Below the pieces are notes generated by a model that did not search any database, was not told the DNA's origin, and saw nothing but the letters and a program-made list of their open reading frames with translations. Made by a program: the position numbers and the translations under genes. From Chondrinema litorale (lineage in GTDB: Bacteria; Bacteroidota; Bacteroidia; Cytophagales; Flammeovirgaceae): a DNA stretch of 64,000 bases. This document shows, piece by piece, positions 45,784-54,620 of the stretch; the first letter of the stretch is position 1; each line of letters starts with the position of its first letter. The stretch covers positions 2,713,501-2,777,500 of the forward strand of contig NZ_CP111043.1 of NCBI RefSeq assembly GCF_026250525.1. The letters run 5' to 3'.

Positions 45784-46896
45784 TTAATTATTTTTTTTAA
45801 TAAACTTTCTGGTTATGGTATCATCAGGAGTTGTAATTTTATAAAAATACATTCCTGGTTGTAGGTCTTTTACATCAATTTCTAATGTGTATTTACCTGG
45901 TTCTTTTTGTCCGTTTTCTAGCTTTTTAATACTATCACCTTTTTCGTTAAACAGTTCAATTTGTACTTTACCTTTAGTATCTACTTTGTAAAACAATTTT
46001 GAACCGTCGAAAGCAGGGTTAGGAAAAGTCATCGCTTTGTCTTCTGGTCTGTCTTCACGTTCTGGAAAAATTGAATCTTCAGTATCCCAAAGTAAGAATA
46101 TTACTTCAGTTTGTGGGTTTGTTGGGTCTAACTTTCCTAAGAAGTTAAAACCTCTATGACCTCTAGCGTCTCTTTGGTGTCTGCCACCTTCTGGACCTTT
46201 TCTATCAGGGCGGCCTTTAAATTCTTCTTCTGGTCCACCTTTGAACTCTCCTTCAGGACCTTTTTCAGGTTTACCTTCTGGACCACCTCTTTCTGGGCGT
46301 TCTTCTGAGTTTTTGTTTTCTGGACGTTTTTTATCCATTTGCCCTCTCTCCGGACGACCGTTTCTATCTGGTCTTTCTTCTTTCATTTTTTCCATTTGTG
46401 TTTTCATGATACCCTGAATTTCTTCGCGCCATTTTTTGCGATCGTCTTCAGTTTCGGTGAACATGTTATCATAAAAACTACTATGTGCATCTGCGATGTC
46501 CCACGCATCTTGAGTGATTTGTCTTATCTCGCGCATTACTTTGCGAACCTCGTTTTGCTCTTCGGCAGTGGGTTCTTCACCATTTCTGCGTTTTTCTCTC
46601 ATTGCAAAGCCCAACTCTTTTTGGTTCTCTTTTAATGCTTTTAACTCAGTTCTAATAGATTCTACTTTTTTCTTTTCGCTAGCACTAAGTTCTGAGTCTA
46701 GCTTGTTCCTGTAAGAAACTAATACAGGTTTTACAGTGCTTTCAACATAGCTCCTAATTTCTTCTCTCGGAAAAAACTTTTCGAATCTGTCATTTTTTAC
46801 TTTTACTAAAGTGGCTGCTGTTGAAGTCACAAGCATTAAGCCTAATAATCCAAAAGTTAGCCAGCCATTCTTCTTAAAAAAATTGATACGTTTCAT
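45784..46896 (-). CDS. Secreted protein with a helical Spy/LTXXQ-like region, highly charged repeat region and T9SS sorting domain
   Basis: A 370-residue protein. The N-terminal 30 residues contain a signal or anchor helix (WLTFGLLGLMLVTSTAATLV). A helical region of about residues 60-165 (ELKALKENQKELGFAMREKRR, VRKVMREIRQITQDA, KKWREEIQGIMKTQMEKMKEE) recalls periplasmic Spy/CpxP-type chaperones rich in charged helices. A low-complexity segment of about 75 residues (about 170-245) is made of Gly-Pro-Glu and Gly-Arg-Pro units, for example RPERGGPEGKPEKGPEGEF. The C-terminal 80 residues look like a type A T9SS sorting domain (QIELFNEKGDSIKKLENG, LQPGMYFYKI). I infer secretion through the outer membrane. 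No catalytic motif is evident. Confidence 0.75.
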   Translation of the reverse strand: MKRINFFKKNGWLTFGLLGLMLVTSTAATLVKVKNDRFEKFFPREEIRSYVESTVKPVLVSYRNKLDSELSASEKKKVESIRTELKALKENQKELGFAMREKRRNGEEPTAEEQNEVRKVMREIRQITQDAWDIADAHSSFYDNMFTETEDDRKKWREEIQGIMKTQMEKMKEERPDRNGRPERGQMDKKRPENKNSEERPERGGPEGKPEKGPEGEFKGGPEEEFKGRPDRKGPEGGRHQRDARGHRGFNFLGKLDPTNPQTEVIFLLWDTEDSIFPEREDRPEDKAMTFPNPAFDGSKLFYKVDTKGKVQIELFNEKGDSIKKLENGQKEPGKYTLEIDVKDLQPGMYFYKITTPDDTITRKFIKKNN

Positions 46897-47032
46897 ATTG
46901 ATTTGGTTTTATTGGTGTTTTCAAACAGATTGCCACAAAAGGCATAGGTCTAAGAAAGAGAAATGGTGGGAGCTGTGAAATTAATTTCAACCAAATGAAA
47001 GATAATTTCAATAAAAGGAGGCTTAAAAACAA

Positions 47033-47089
47033 AAAAGGCTTTCTTAAAACAGTCGATTTTTTGCAAAACCAATAGTTTTAAAGAAAGCC
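47033..47089 (-). terminator. Minus-strand terminator of the giant TIR gene
   Basis: Read leftward, ggctttctttaaaac (complement of 47075-47089) pairs with gttttaagaaagcc (complement of 47037-47050) with a single-base bulge, then six T. The loop is 24 bases. It lies 26 bases after the stop. Confidence 0.72.
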
Positions 47090-47114
47090 AACTGGCAATG
47101 TGCCGGGGGAAATC

Positions 47115-50100
47115 TTAATTACTTTTTTCTACATTCCATGTATCAGACTTATCTCCTGAGATAAGCTGAATTATATTATCTCCTACAGAAATTGCTGCAT
47201 CAATCCTTTCGAATTCCAAACCGAACCAATTGTCAGTATTTAATTTTTTAGGGTAACCTGGGTCTGCTCTGTGTTTCTTTCTATCAAAACGGATATACTG
47301 ATTTCCGCTAAAGAAATATGTCTTTCCATTATTTAATGAAACGGCTGCATCAATGGAGCTAAATGTTAACCCCGGCCAAGTAGTATTATCAATCTTTTTA
47401 GGATAACCCTGTACAGCTTTATCTTCGATTACATCATATAAGATAAATTGATCTCCACTAAAGAAGTATGAGTGATTGTTTTCGTACCAATAGCAGCTTG
47501 CATCTATTTTTGAGAAGTTGATACCCGGCCAGTATTGTGGTGTATTTTTAGGGTACCCGCTATCTGTTGTTGCAGAAGCTAAATCGAATCGAATGTAATT
47601 ATCTCCTTTAAAGAAATAGGCTTTTTGGTTGTCTGGCCAGTAAATGGCTGCATCAACAGAGCTATAAGGTATTCCTTCCCATTTCTCACCTAAACTCACT
47701 GCATCTATTTCTGAGATGATTTTTTTAGCTTCGTATAGGGCAGAAGTATGTAAGTTATCTTTTGCGAGATTTGTAAATTCTTCTCTAAATTTATCTTTAA
47801 AAGTATATTGGTATTGGTTTATCCAATTAGAACTTTGTGCACTATTCTTTTGAAGTTCATTTAGTGGTTTTTCAACCTCCAATTGAGAAACATATAAATA
47901 GTCTATATTAAGAACTGATGTATCTTGTACAGTAAAACCGACTTTTTCACCAAACCATTTTTCTTGATCAAATGGCATGCTGTGTACCATAGACTCATTA
48001 ACAAAGAAGTATAATTTATCAGCTATTTTCCTTACAGTTAATTTATTATAATCATTTCTTTTAACTGCTTTAGAATTGATCCAAGGTTTAAAAGTTTGCC
48101 ATTCACCATCAAAAATACTTCTAATTACATAATAACCATCGCCAGAAACTCCGAATGTATTATACTCATCTACGTTGCTGCCAAAGTCAAGAGAGAAGCT
48201 ATTATTTTGTACACCACGAGCTATTTTAAAGCTGGTTTCAATTTCAAAGTCTTTTTGCGTGTTTATAGATATTCCTCTGTAAAAAAGACCATTTCTATTA
48301 ATTGTTCTTTCAATAATGTAATTTCCATTTTCAATAGAAGCTGCATTATTGCCTGTACCAGTCCACCAGTTTTGGCTATTATCATCAAAGTTATCTGTAA
48401 ACAAAGGTTCTCTTACAATGTATTCATCGTCTTTTTGGCTCTCAATAATTTTGTAAGCTTCACTTTGTTCGCCATTAAAAAGTAGTGTTGTAGCAAGCCT
48501 CACATCTAGCCATTTTTTATCTGGATAGCGCTTGCAAAGGTTTTTCATAACACTTACAGCTTCTTTGTTATTTTTTAGCTTTAGAAGTACATAAGCATAA
48601 CTGCTGTAGGCTTCAGCAATCTTATTATTGATGTATAGTTCGTCTGGGTTAGTAATGGCAATTTTTTCGAGAATATTAATTTCTTGTAGCTTTACATCAG
48701 CAGCTTTGGCAATTTGATATTGTGACGTGTAGCCAATCTCTAAATAATTAAGAATAGTACTAATAGAATGGAGTACTTCTATAGAAGGTGTTCCAAAGTC
48801 AACTACCTTATTGAAATATTCGAGCGATTCTTCAAAGGAAGAAATGCCTGCTTGGAAAGAACCTGAATAACTGCTACTATTTTCACCTAATAATTTATGG
48901 GATTCTGCTGCTTTTAAATAGACCTGTTGTAGTTGACTATTATCTAACTGCTTACTTTTATCTTCGATATTTTTAATAATACTAAAAGCACTATAAAGCA
49001 TATCTTCTTTTTCTGAGTAGCTTTCTTTTTCTTTTGAAGCTTCAATATAAGTGTCACTCAGAGCGATGAGGTCTGCTGTATTATCTAAATTGATATAGTC
49101 TGTAATATCAATAATTCCTGCTTTTGCATATTCTGTAGCGTTAAAGTCTGCCAACTTGTTCTGTTCGATATAGTCTAATGGTTCAGAAATTTTATGACGT
49201 ATATATACTTGGCCATCATCGGAGGCAGTGAGCATATATTTGCCATTTTTAGAGAACACAATAGAATTTACAATATCGTTATGGTCTTCGATACTTTTGA
49301 ATAAGTTGCCTTCCAAACTCCATAATTTTACACTTCTATCGGTGCTACCTGTAGCAATAGAGCTTCCATCAGGAGAAAATGCACAAGTAATAACAAATGA
49401 AGAATGCCCTCTAAATACTTGTTGTAAATTTCCTTTTAAGTCGTAAAGTTGAGCGGTATTATTTTTACCTCCTAGTAAGATTTGTTTTCCGTTCGGTGAG
49501 AATGTTCCGAAGAAGATGTAATTATTATAATCGGAGAATGTATTGATAATATCACCATTCATTGTCCAAAGAATGGCTGTTTTATCTGCACTAGTTGTTA
49601 AGAACATATTATTCTTTGGAGAAATCTCAAGTGTAGTAATTGTCTCCATATGTGCAGCTGTAATTCTTTTTTTCAGCTTGCCTTTATTTGTCCATATAGA
49701 TATGTCTTTTGAGGTATTTGCAGAAATAATAGTTTTTCCATCTGGTGCATAGCTTATGCTTTTAATCTCAGCTTTATCATTAAAGCTATTTAGAAATTTA
49801 CCATCAGAAGACCAGAGCACAATTTGTTTGTCTTTTCCTGCAGTTACCAATGTATCTCCAGAAGGAGAGAATGCCACATCTTTTATATAATTAGTATGAT
49901 GCGATAATTGTATTTCTTCTCCGGTTTGTATGTTTCTTAAAGTGGCAATATTATTTGTATTGGCATATAAAACCTTTGTACCATCAGGTGAAAACTCAAA
50001 GCTATTCATCACATATTTCTTAGAGATAAAATCATCTTCAACTCTACCTGTCATAGGCCAAAACTTTACAGTTTCATCATCACTACCAGAAATAACTTTG

Positions 50101-53100
50101 TTATTATCTCCAGAAAATACTGCGCTTCTTATTTTTTTAGTATGTCCCTTTAAGGTTTTAATCAGGCGTCCATTTAAATCCCAAATTTTAATGTCTGTAT
50201 CATTTCCAGCAGTAAGAATCAATTTACCATTAGGAGCAAAATCAACGCTATATGTATAATCAGAATCATAGGTGTGAATTAAGGTTCCATCTAAATTCCA
50301 TAACTTAGTTGTTCTATCCCAAGAGCCAGTTAAAACCTTTGTGCCATCTGGTGAAAATACAGCCTTATAAACTGTTTCTTCATGTTCAAATGATCTTATG
50401 AAATTTCCAGATATGCCCCATAGAGAAGCTTTAGAGCCATTTGTAATAAGTACAGATTGACCATCTGGAGAAAACTCAACACCCCAAGCAGTTCCATCAA
50501 TAGTAAAGTAAAGAAGCTTTTTACCGGTATCATCCCACAAAAATGCAAGGCTATCATTGGTACCTGTTAAATAGTGTTTTCCGTCAGGTGATGCAGCTAC
50601 TGACCAAACAGGATTATCATGTTCTAAAGTAAGGTCTATGTTGCCATTTAAATCCCAAATAAGAGCTTTTTTGTCCCAACTGCCTGTAATAACTTTGTTT
50701 TGTTGAGGGATAAAATCAATTGCTAATACAGTGTTGGAATGGCCAGTAAAAGTATATAAAAGCTTTCCGTTAGTATCCCATATTCTGGCTTTTGAGTCTC
50801 TAGCAGCGGTTAAAATATATTGACCATCAGGTGATGTATTTACTGAATATATTCTTTCGTGATGATCTTTTAGATTGTGGCTATAAAGATAATTCTCAGA
50901 AAAAATATTATAAATAAACTCCTTAAACTCATCTTTCTCTGCTCTTTTATTAATTAATTGTAAAGCAGAAGTTGCTAGAGTAGGGTCTGATTTTGCTATT
51001 CGGATTACCTTTGAAAAATTCTTCATATGAAGGGCCTCAACCTCTGCACGAATTCGACTTATTTCTGCTTCAAGCTCGTTTTGCTTAGCAATTTCGCCAT
51101 TGCGCTTTGCAACAATTAAAGCATTTTCTAACTGCTTTTCTTTTGATTGAAGCTCTTCCAGTGTTTTGAGTGTTTCTTTTTGAGCATCTTCCGCTTTCTT
51201 TACAGCAACAGAAACCTGATCATAAGCGTCTTTAGCTTCTTTTTCTGCTTGAGTTGCTTTTTGTTCTTTTTCTGATGCAATTTTAGCATGCTCTTTAGCT
51301 TCAAAACTTTTTTGTACTGCATATAAACCACCAGCAATGGCAAAAAGTAAAGCGATTATAGATGCAGCCAAGAATATTTTAAGCCTCTGGTTAGTCCTTT
51401 TTTCCTTTAGTTGAGAAGCAAATATGGATTTTTTACTTTCACTTATAAATTCTTCTTGTAATGCTGTAGCCTCAGGTTTTTTGTCATTTTCTTTGGCTTC
51501 GTTTAGCCATATTTCTGCCAGTGTAAACTCATTACCTCTTAGTAGCCTTGATTTATCACGATCGTTTTCGTTCCACTCCATGGCGCGGCGCTGCCATTTA
51601 GTGTGAGCCTGTAAGTGTTCTCTGTCTGTATCTAGTGTTCTTATTAACTGGCTAAAGGCAGTGTGGAAATCAAGTTCTTTAAAGTTGATCCATTGCACCG
51701 ATGCCAACTCTGGTGGCATTGTTTTAGGGTCAGTATCTCTGTAAAAAACAGTAACAAAGCGTTTGTTTAACTGGCTTGCGTAAGCAACCTCATTGGCACA
51801 ATATTCAGACTGTATAGCTTCTGGAGAAATGATAAAAAGAAAGTTGTCAGAGGTTTCAATCCCTTTTTCAATTTCTTTTTGGAAGTCAGAGCCATCTGCA
51901 ATACTTTCTTGATCGAACCAAGTAGTTTTACCATTTAATTGCAGTTGTTCATTTACTTTTCTGGCAAAATCTCCATCGGTACGAGAATAAGAAACAAAAA
52001 CTTCAATGTTTTGCTGTCCAGTTTGGCTGGTACTGGCTTCTATAAATTCTTCTTGTAATACAACAGGTTTATGTGATGCTCTCTTTTTACCAATCTTTAT
52101 CCACGCCTGTGCATTTTGCAGGTTATAACCTCTTAATAAGATACTTGGATTTTGTTCCTGTTTTTTCCATTTTAATGCCTGAGTAAGAAAGATTTTATGC
52201 TGTTGGTAGTAGCGACGGTCTTCGTGCAAGCGACCTACCAATTCATTTATCTTACTGGTAAAGTGTTCTGTATGTTCGTGAGTTGTAAAATCTATATATT
52301 GTAATGAAGCTAATGCTGCAGGTTGCTCATGGTTTATATCATGCTCAATAAGAATTGGAATTATTCTTTTGTTTAATTCCAGTGCATAGTTTAGCTCTTT
52401 GATACAGTATTCAGACTGTAAAGACTCATTACTGATGAAGAATATTAGACTATCGGCCTGTTCTATACCTTCGTTTATTGCAGTGGCAAAGTCTTGCCCA
52501 GAGCGTATATCTTTGTTATGTACCCAAGTAGTAATAATATGGTGAGATAGGGCATTTTTAATGCGATCTCTTATTTCACTATTTTCAGATGCATAGGAAA
52601 TAAATACATCTGTCATTAGATTTTCGGCATTTTTCTTAGCCTCACTAATAAACTCACAATGTAAATCTGAAGGGGTAACTACTGTTTGCTCACTTTCTAC
52701 TGCTTGCAGTATCCATTTTTCTGCATCCTGTCTTTCTTTACCAACTAGTAGAAGTTTATTCTCATATTGATTTCTTTGCCAGTTAAGTGCCTTTTTTAAT
52801 AATTGGGTGTGTTGTTCAAGGTATGTTTTATCTGTATTAATGAGGTTTAGTAATCCCTGAAATACATTATCGTAATTATCAATAGCTTGCCACTCTTCCT
52901 GAGGTGATTGCATATCGGCAATTTCTCGCATATACAACCAGTTGATTTTACCAATTTCAGGATGGAGTTTGTCCAGCTCTTCTTCTACATGTAAAATAGG
53001 AATTATACGCTTTTTATACTTTATGGCAAGCTCAACTTCTTTACGGCAAAATACAGAGTTATTGGCATGCGGAGCGATTATATAAATAAAGTTATGGGCA

Positions 53101-53303
53101 TTTTCAATTCCCTTATCAATCTGATCTTGAAAGTCCACACCTAGAGGAATATCATCCTGATCCAACCATACATTATATCCTAATTCAGAAAGTTGATTGT
53201 GAAGCCTGAGAGCAAAAGCTTTACTTTCTTTTCTGCCATATGATATAAATGCATCATGAAAACCTTTCTCTTCCAGCTTTATATTGGTAACCGAATGGTC
53301 CAT
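47115..53303 (-). CDS. Giant TIR x3 / transmembrane / coiled coil / WD40 x14 / LamG-like / hemopexin protein
   Basis: A 2062-residue protein, uninterrupted. TIR domains occupy about 16-150, 231-358 and 434-558; each has the first strand motif (DAFISYGRKES, DVFISYASENS, EVFVSYSRTDG) and a C-x-x-E motif (E89, E303, E505), where NAD-cleaving TIRs carry the catalytic Glu. After each TIR comes a similar linker of about 60-70 residues ending in a W-[IL] and E-F-I motif. A membrane helix lies near 641-663, then a coiled coil (664-760). Fourteen WD40 repeats run about 812-1370, enough for two seven-blade propellers. A helical (TPR-like) region covers about 1378-1620, a LamG-like beta domain about 1633-1810 (opening DNFDDNSQNWW), and four hemopexin blades about 1877-2055 (DAAIYW, DASCYW, DAAVSL, DAAISV cores). 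No P-loop NTPase is present. The gene stands alone. Role unknown; an immune or signalling receptor is inferred. Confidence 0.9.
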   Translation of the reverse strand: MDHSVTNIKLEEKGFHDAFISYGRKESKAFALRLHNQLSELGYNVWLDQDDIPLGVDFQDQIDKGIENAHNFIYIIAPHANNSVFCRKEVELAIKYKKRIIPILHVEEELDKLHPEIGKINWLYMREIADMQSPQEEWQAIDNYDNVFQGLLNLINTDKTYLEQHTQLLKKALNWQRNQYENKLLLVGKERQDAEKWILQAVESEQTVVTPSDLHCEFISEAKKNAENLMTDVFISYASENSEIRDRIKNALSHHIITTWVHNKDIRSGQDFATAINEGIEQADSLIFFISNESLQSEYCIKELNYALELNKRIIPILIEHDINHEQPAALASLQYIDFTTHEHTEHFTSKINELVGRLHEDRRYYQQHKIFLTQALKWKKQEQNPSILLRGYNLQNAQAWIKIGKKRASHKPVVLQEEFIEASTSQTGQQNIEVFVSYSRTDGDFARKVNEQLQLNGKTTWFDQESIADGSDFQKEIEKGIETSDNFLFIISPEAIQSEYCANEVAYASQLNKRFVTVFYRDTDPKTMPPELASVQWINFKELDFHTAFSQLIRTLDTDREHLQAHTKWQRRAMEWNENDRDKSRLLRGNEFTLAEIWLNEAKENDKKPEATALQEEFISESKKSIFASQLKEKRTNQRLKIFLAASIIALLFAIAGGLYAVQKSFEAKEHAKIASEKEQKATQAEKEAKDAYDQVSVAVKKAEDAQKETLKTLEELQSKEKQLENALIVAKRNGEIAKQNELEAEISRIRAEVEALHMKNFSKVIRIAKSDPTLATSALQLINKRAEKDEFKEFIYNIFSENYLYSHNLKDHHERIYSVNTSPDGQYILTAARDSKARIWDTNGKLLYTFTGHSNTVLAIDFIPQQNKVITGSWDKKALIWDLNGNIDLTLEHDNPVWSVAASPDGKHYLTGTNDSLAFLWDDTGKKLLYFTIDGTAWGVEFSPDGQSVLITNGSKASLWGISGNFIRSFEHEETVYKAVFSPDGTKVLTGSWDRTTKLWNLDGTLIHTYDSDYTYSVDFAPNGKLILTAGNDTDIKIWDLNGRLIKTLKGHTKKIRSAVFSGDNNKVISGSDDETVKFWPMTGRVEDDFISKKYVMNSFEFSPDGTKVLYANTNNIATLRNIQTGEEIQLSHHTNYIKDVAFSPSGDTLVTAGKDKQIVLWSSDGKFLNSFNDKAEIKSISYAPDGKTIISANTSKDISIWTNKGKLKKRITAAHMETITTLEISPKNNMFLTTSADKTAILWTMNGDIINTFSDYNNYIFFGTFSPNGKQILLGGKNNTAQLYDLKGNLQQVFRGHSSFVITCAFSPDGSSIATGSTDRSVKLWSLEGNLFKSIEDHNDIVNSIVFSKNGKYMLTASDDGQVYIRHKISEPLDYIEQNKLADFNATEYAKAGIIDITDYINLDNTADLIALSDTYIEASKEKESYSEKEDMLYSAFSIIKNIEDKSKQLDNSQLQQVYLKAAESHKLLGENSSSYSGSFQAGISSFEESLEYFNKVVDFGTPSIEVLHSISTILNYLEIGYTSQYQIAKAADVKLQEINILEKIAITNPDELYINNKIAEAYSSYAYVLLKLKNNKEAVSVMKNLCKRYPDKKWLDVRLATTLLFNGEQSEAYKIIESQKDDEYIVREPLFTDNFDDNSQNWWTGTGNNAASIENGNYIIERTINRNGLFYRGISINTQKDFEIETSFKIARGVQNNSFSLDFGSNVDEYNTFGVSGDGYYVIRSIFDGEWQTFKPWINSKAVKRNDYNKLTVRKIADKLYFFVNESMVHSMPFDQEKWFGEKVGFTVQDTSVLNIDYLYVSQLEVEKPLNELQKNSAQSSNWINQYQYTFKDKFREEFTNLAKDNLHTSALYEAKKIISEIDAVSLGEKWEGIPYSSVDAAIYWPDNQKAYFFKGDNYIRFDLASATTDSGYPKNTPQYWPGINFSKIDASCYWYENNHSYFFSGDQFILYDVIEDKAVQGYPKKIDNTTWPGLTFSSIDAAVSLNNGKTYFFSGNQYIRFDRKKHRADPGYPKKLNTDNWFGLEFERIDAAISVGDNIIQLISGDKSDTWNVEKSN

Positions 53304-53735
53304 AATATTTTACTTGTTTACAATCATTTAATATTAATCATGTGTAGAAAATGTAGAAATGTGTATTTAATTGTAAATAACTGCTCTGTAGGTGGCATAG
53401 AATTACATTAAGAGAAAGGAAACCCGAAAAAACATTGCTCAGACAAGCATTCTAATACTAATATTTGGTGCCGTTTTTATATTAATAATGTAATTCGATC
53501 TATAATCTTACCTATAATATAAAACTTATAAATAATGCATTTAACAGTGAAACATCGCCAGATACTAGTTTTTTAGTGAACTGTAGTTTAAAAAAAGTTA
53601 TCTAAATTTCTAATATGAGCGCTTATTAACATGAAACTGCTGCTTATGTTACACCTATGAACTAGTGAGCTTTCTCTCCACTAAAAGCAATTTTTCCGAC
53701 TGCCGTTGATTAAGGGTTAACATTTATTTACAAGA
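53304..53735. other. 432-base divergent intergenic region
   Basis: AT-rich, with no frame longer than about 10 codons that looks coding. It must contain the promoters of the leftward TIR gene and the rightward BACON/OmpA pair. No clean TTG-TAnnTTTG promoter pair, operator or repeat stands out by eye. Confidence 0.5.
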
Positions 53736-54620
53736 ATGTCAGTTGGATTTTTTAATATATCGAGAAGTTATTTTTTATACATATCTATAATTTTTTTCGC
53801 TCAGCAATTAGGTGGAGAAGGTGTAGCTTATGCAGGTAATATACTTTCTACCTCAACAAATCAGGTTGCATTTGATCATAACAGCGGTGGGAAAGATATT
53901 CAGGTTTCTACTGAGGTAAATTGGAATGTTACCACTCCAGTTTCGTGGATAAGTTTTAGTAGAATTAATGGTACTGGTAATGCTACAGTACAGATAAAAG
54001 TGCAGATTAACAATTCAGTAGATATAAGAAGAGGAAAAGTAATTGTAAATACTGAAAGTGAATCGGATACCATCCTTATTGAACAACAAGGCCAGCCTAT
54101 TACACTTGTTGCCAGCCCGTCTACATTTGAAATCGATAAGAGAAGTCAGTCTTTTGAAGTGCAGGTTGTTGCCAACACTAACTGGGAGATTATTAATGTA
54201 GATAATTGGATTAATATCGATAAGGTAGAAAAAGACCTTTTAGGCAAAATCAATATAACAGTTAGCTCTGCAGATCAAACAGAAAGAACAGGAAAGGTAA
54301 CCCTTAGAGCGAGTGAAAAAGAGTTCGAAATCATTATCAAACAGAAACAAATAGTTACAGCTTCTAACGAAGAAGTTTTGGAAAGCCTGAGCATATATCC
54401 AGTACCTGCGAGTGATTATTTATATGTAGAAGGTGAGGTTGATGAGCTAGTATTAGTAGATGTAACTGGAAAAATATTGATTACACAATCAAATATTATA
54501 AACAGGCAAATAAAGTTAAATACAGAAGATTTCCCCTTGGGAATTTATTTTTTGAGGTTAAAAACACCAATTGGAATGGGTGTTAGGAGAATCTTATTAA
54601 ACCAAACAAAAGGATTATGA
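53736..54620 (+). CDS. BACON-domain protein with T9SS sorting domain
   Basis: A 294-residue protein. The signal segment (YFLYISIIFFAQQ) is near residues 12-24, with cleavage probably near AYA-GN. Two BACON domains of about 85 residues follow: first about 38-120 (NQVAFDHNSGGKDIQVSTEVNWNV-type opening, WISFSRINGTGNATVQIKV, SDTILIEQQGQ) and second about 122-207 (STFEIDKRSQSFEVQVVANTNW, ITLRASEK-like KVTLRASEKEFEIIIKQKQ). BACON domains are typical of Bacteroidota surface proteins and often accompany glycan- or mucin-binding. The last 75 residues are a T9SS type A signal (LSIYPVPASDYLYVEG, FPLGIYFLRL). The stop overlaps the next gene's ATG by four bases, implying translational coupling. Confidence 0.85.
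   Translation: MSVGFFNISRSYFLYISIIFFAQQLGGEGVAYAGNILSTSTNQVAFDHNSGGKDIQVSTEVNWNVTTPVSWISFSRINGTGNATVQIKVQINNSVDIRRGKVIVNTESESDTILIEQQGQPITLVASPSTFEIDKRSQSFEVQVVANTNWEIINVDNWINIDKVEKDLLGKINITVSSADQTERTGKVTLRASEKEFEIIIKQKQIVTASNEEVLESLSIYPVPASDYLYVEGEVDELVLVDVTGKILITQSNIINRQIKLNTEDFPLGIYFLRLKTPIGMGVRRILLNQTKGL

Noticed and set aside
48096..48485. 129-residue plus-strand frame inside the giant TIR gene
   Set aside because: Antisense to a conserved LamG-like domain, with AT-rich shadow composition.
47115..53303. Classical STAND/NLR receptor (TIR-NACHT-WD40)
   Set aside because: No P-loop (G-x4-G-K-S/T) or other NTPase motif is visible between the TIR domains and the WD40 repeats; a membrane helix and coiled coil occupy that position.
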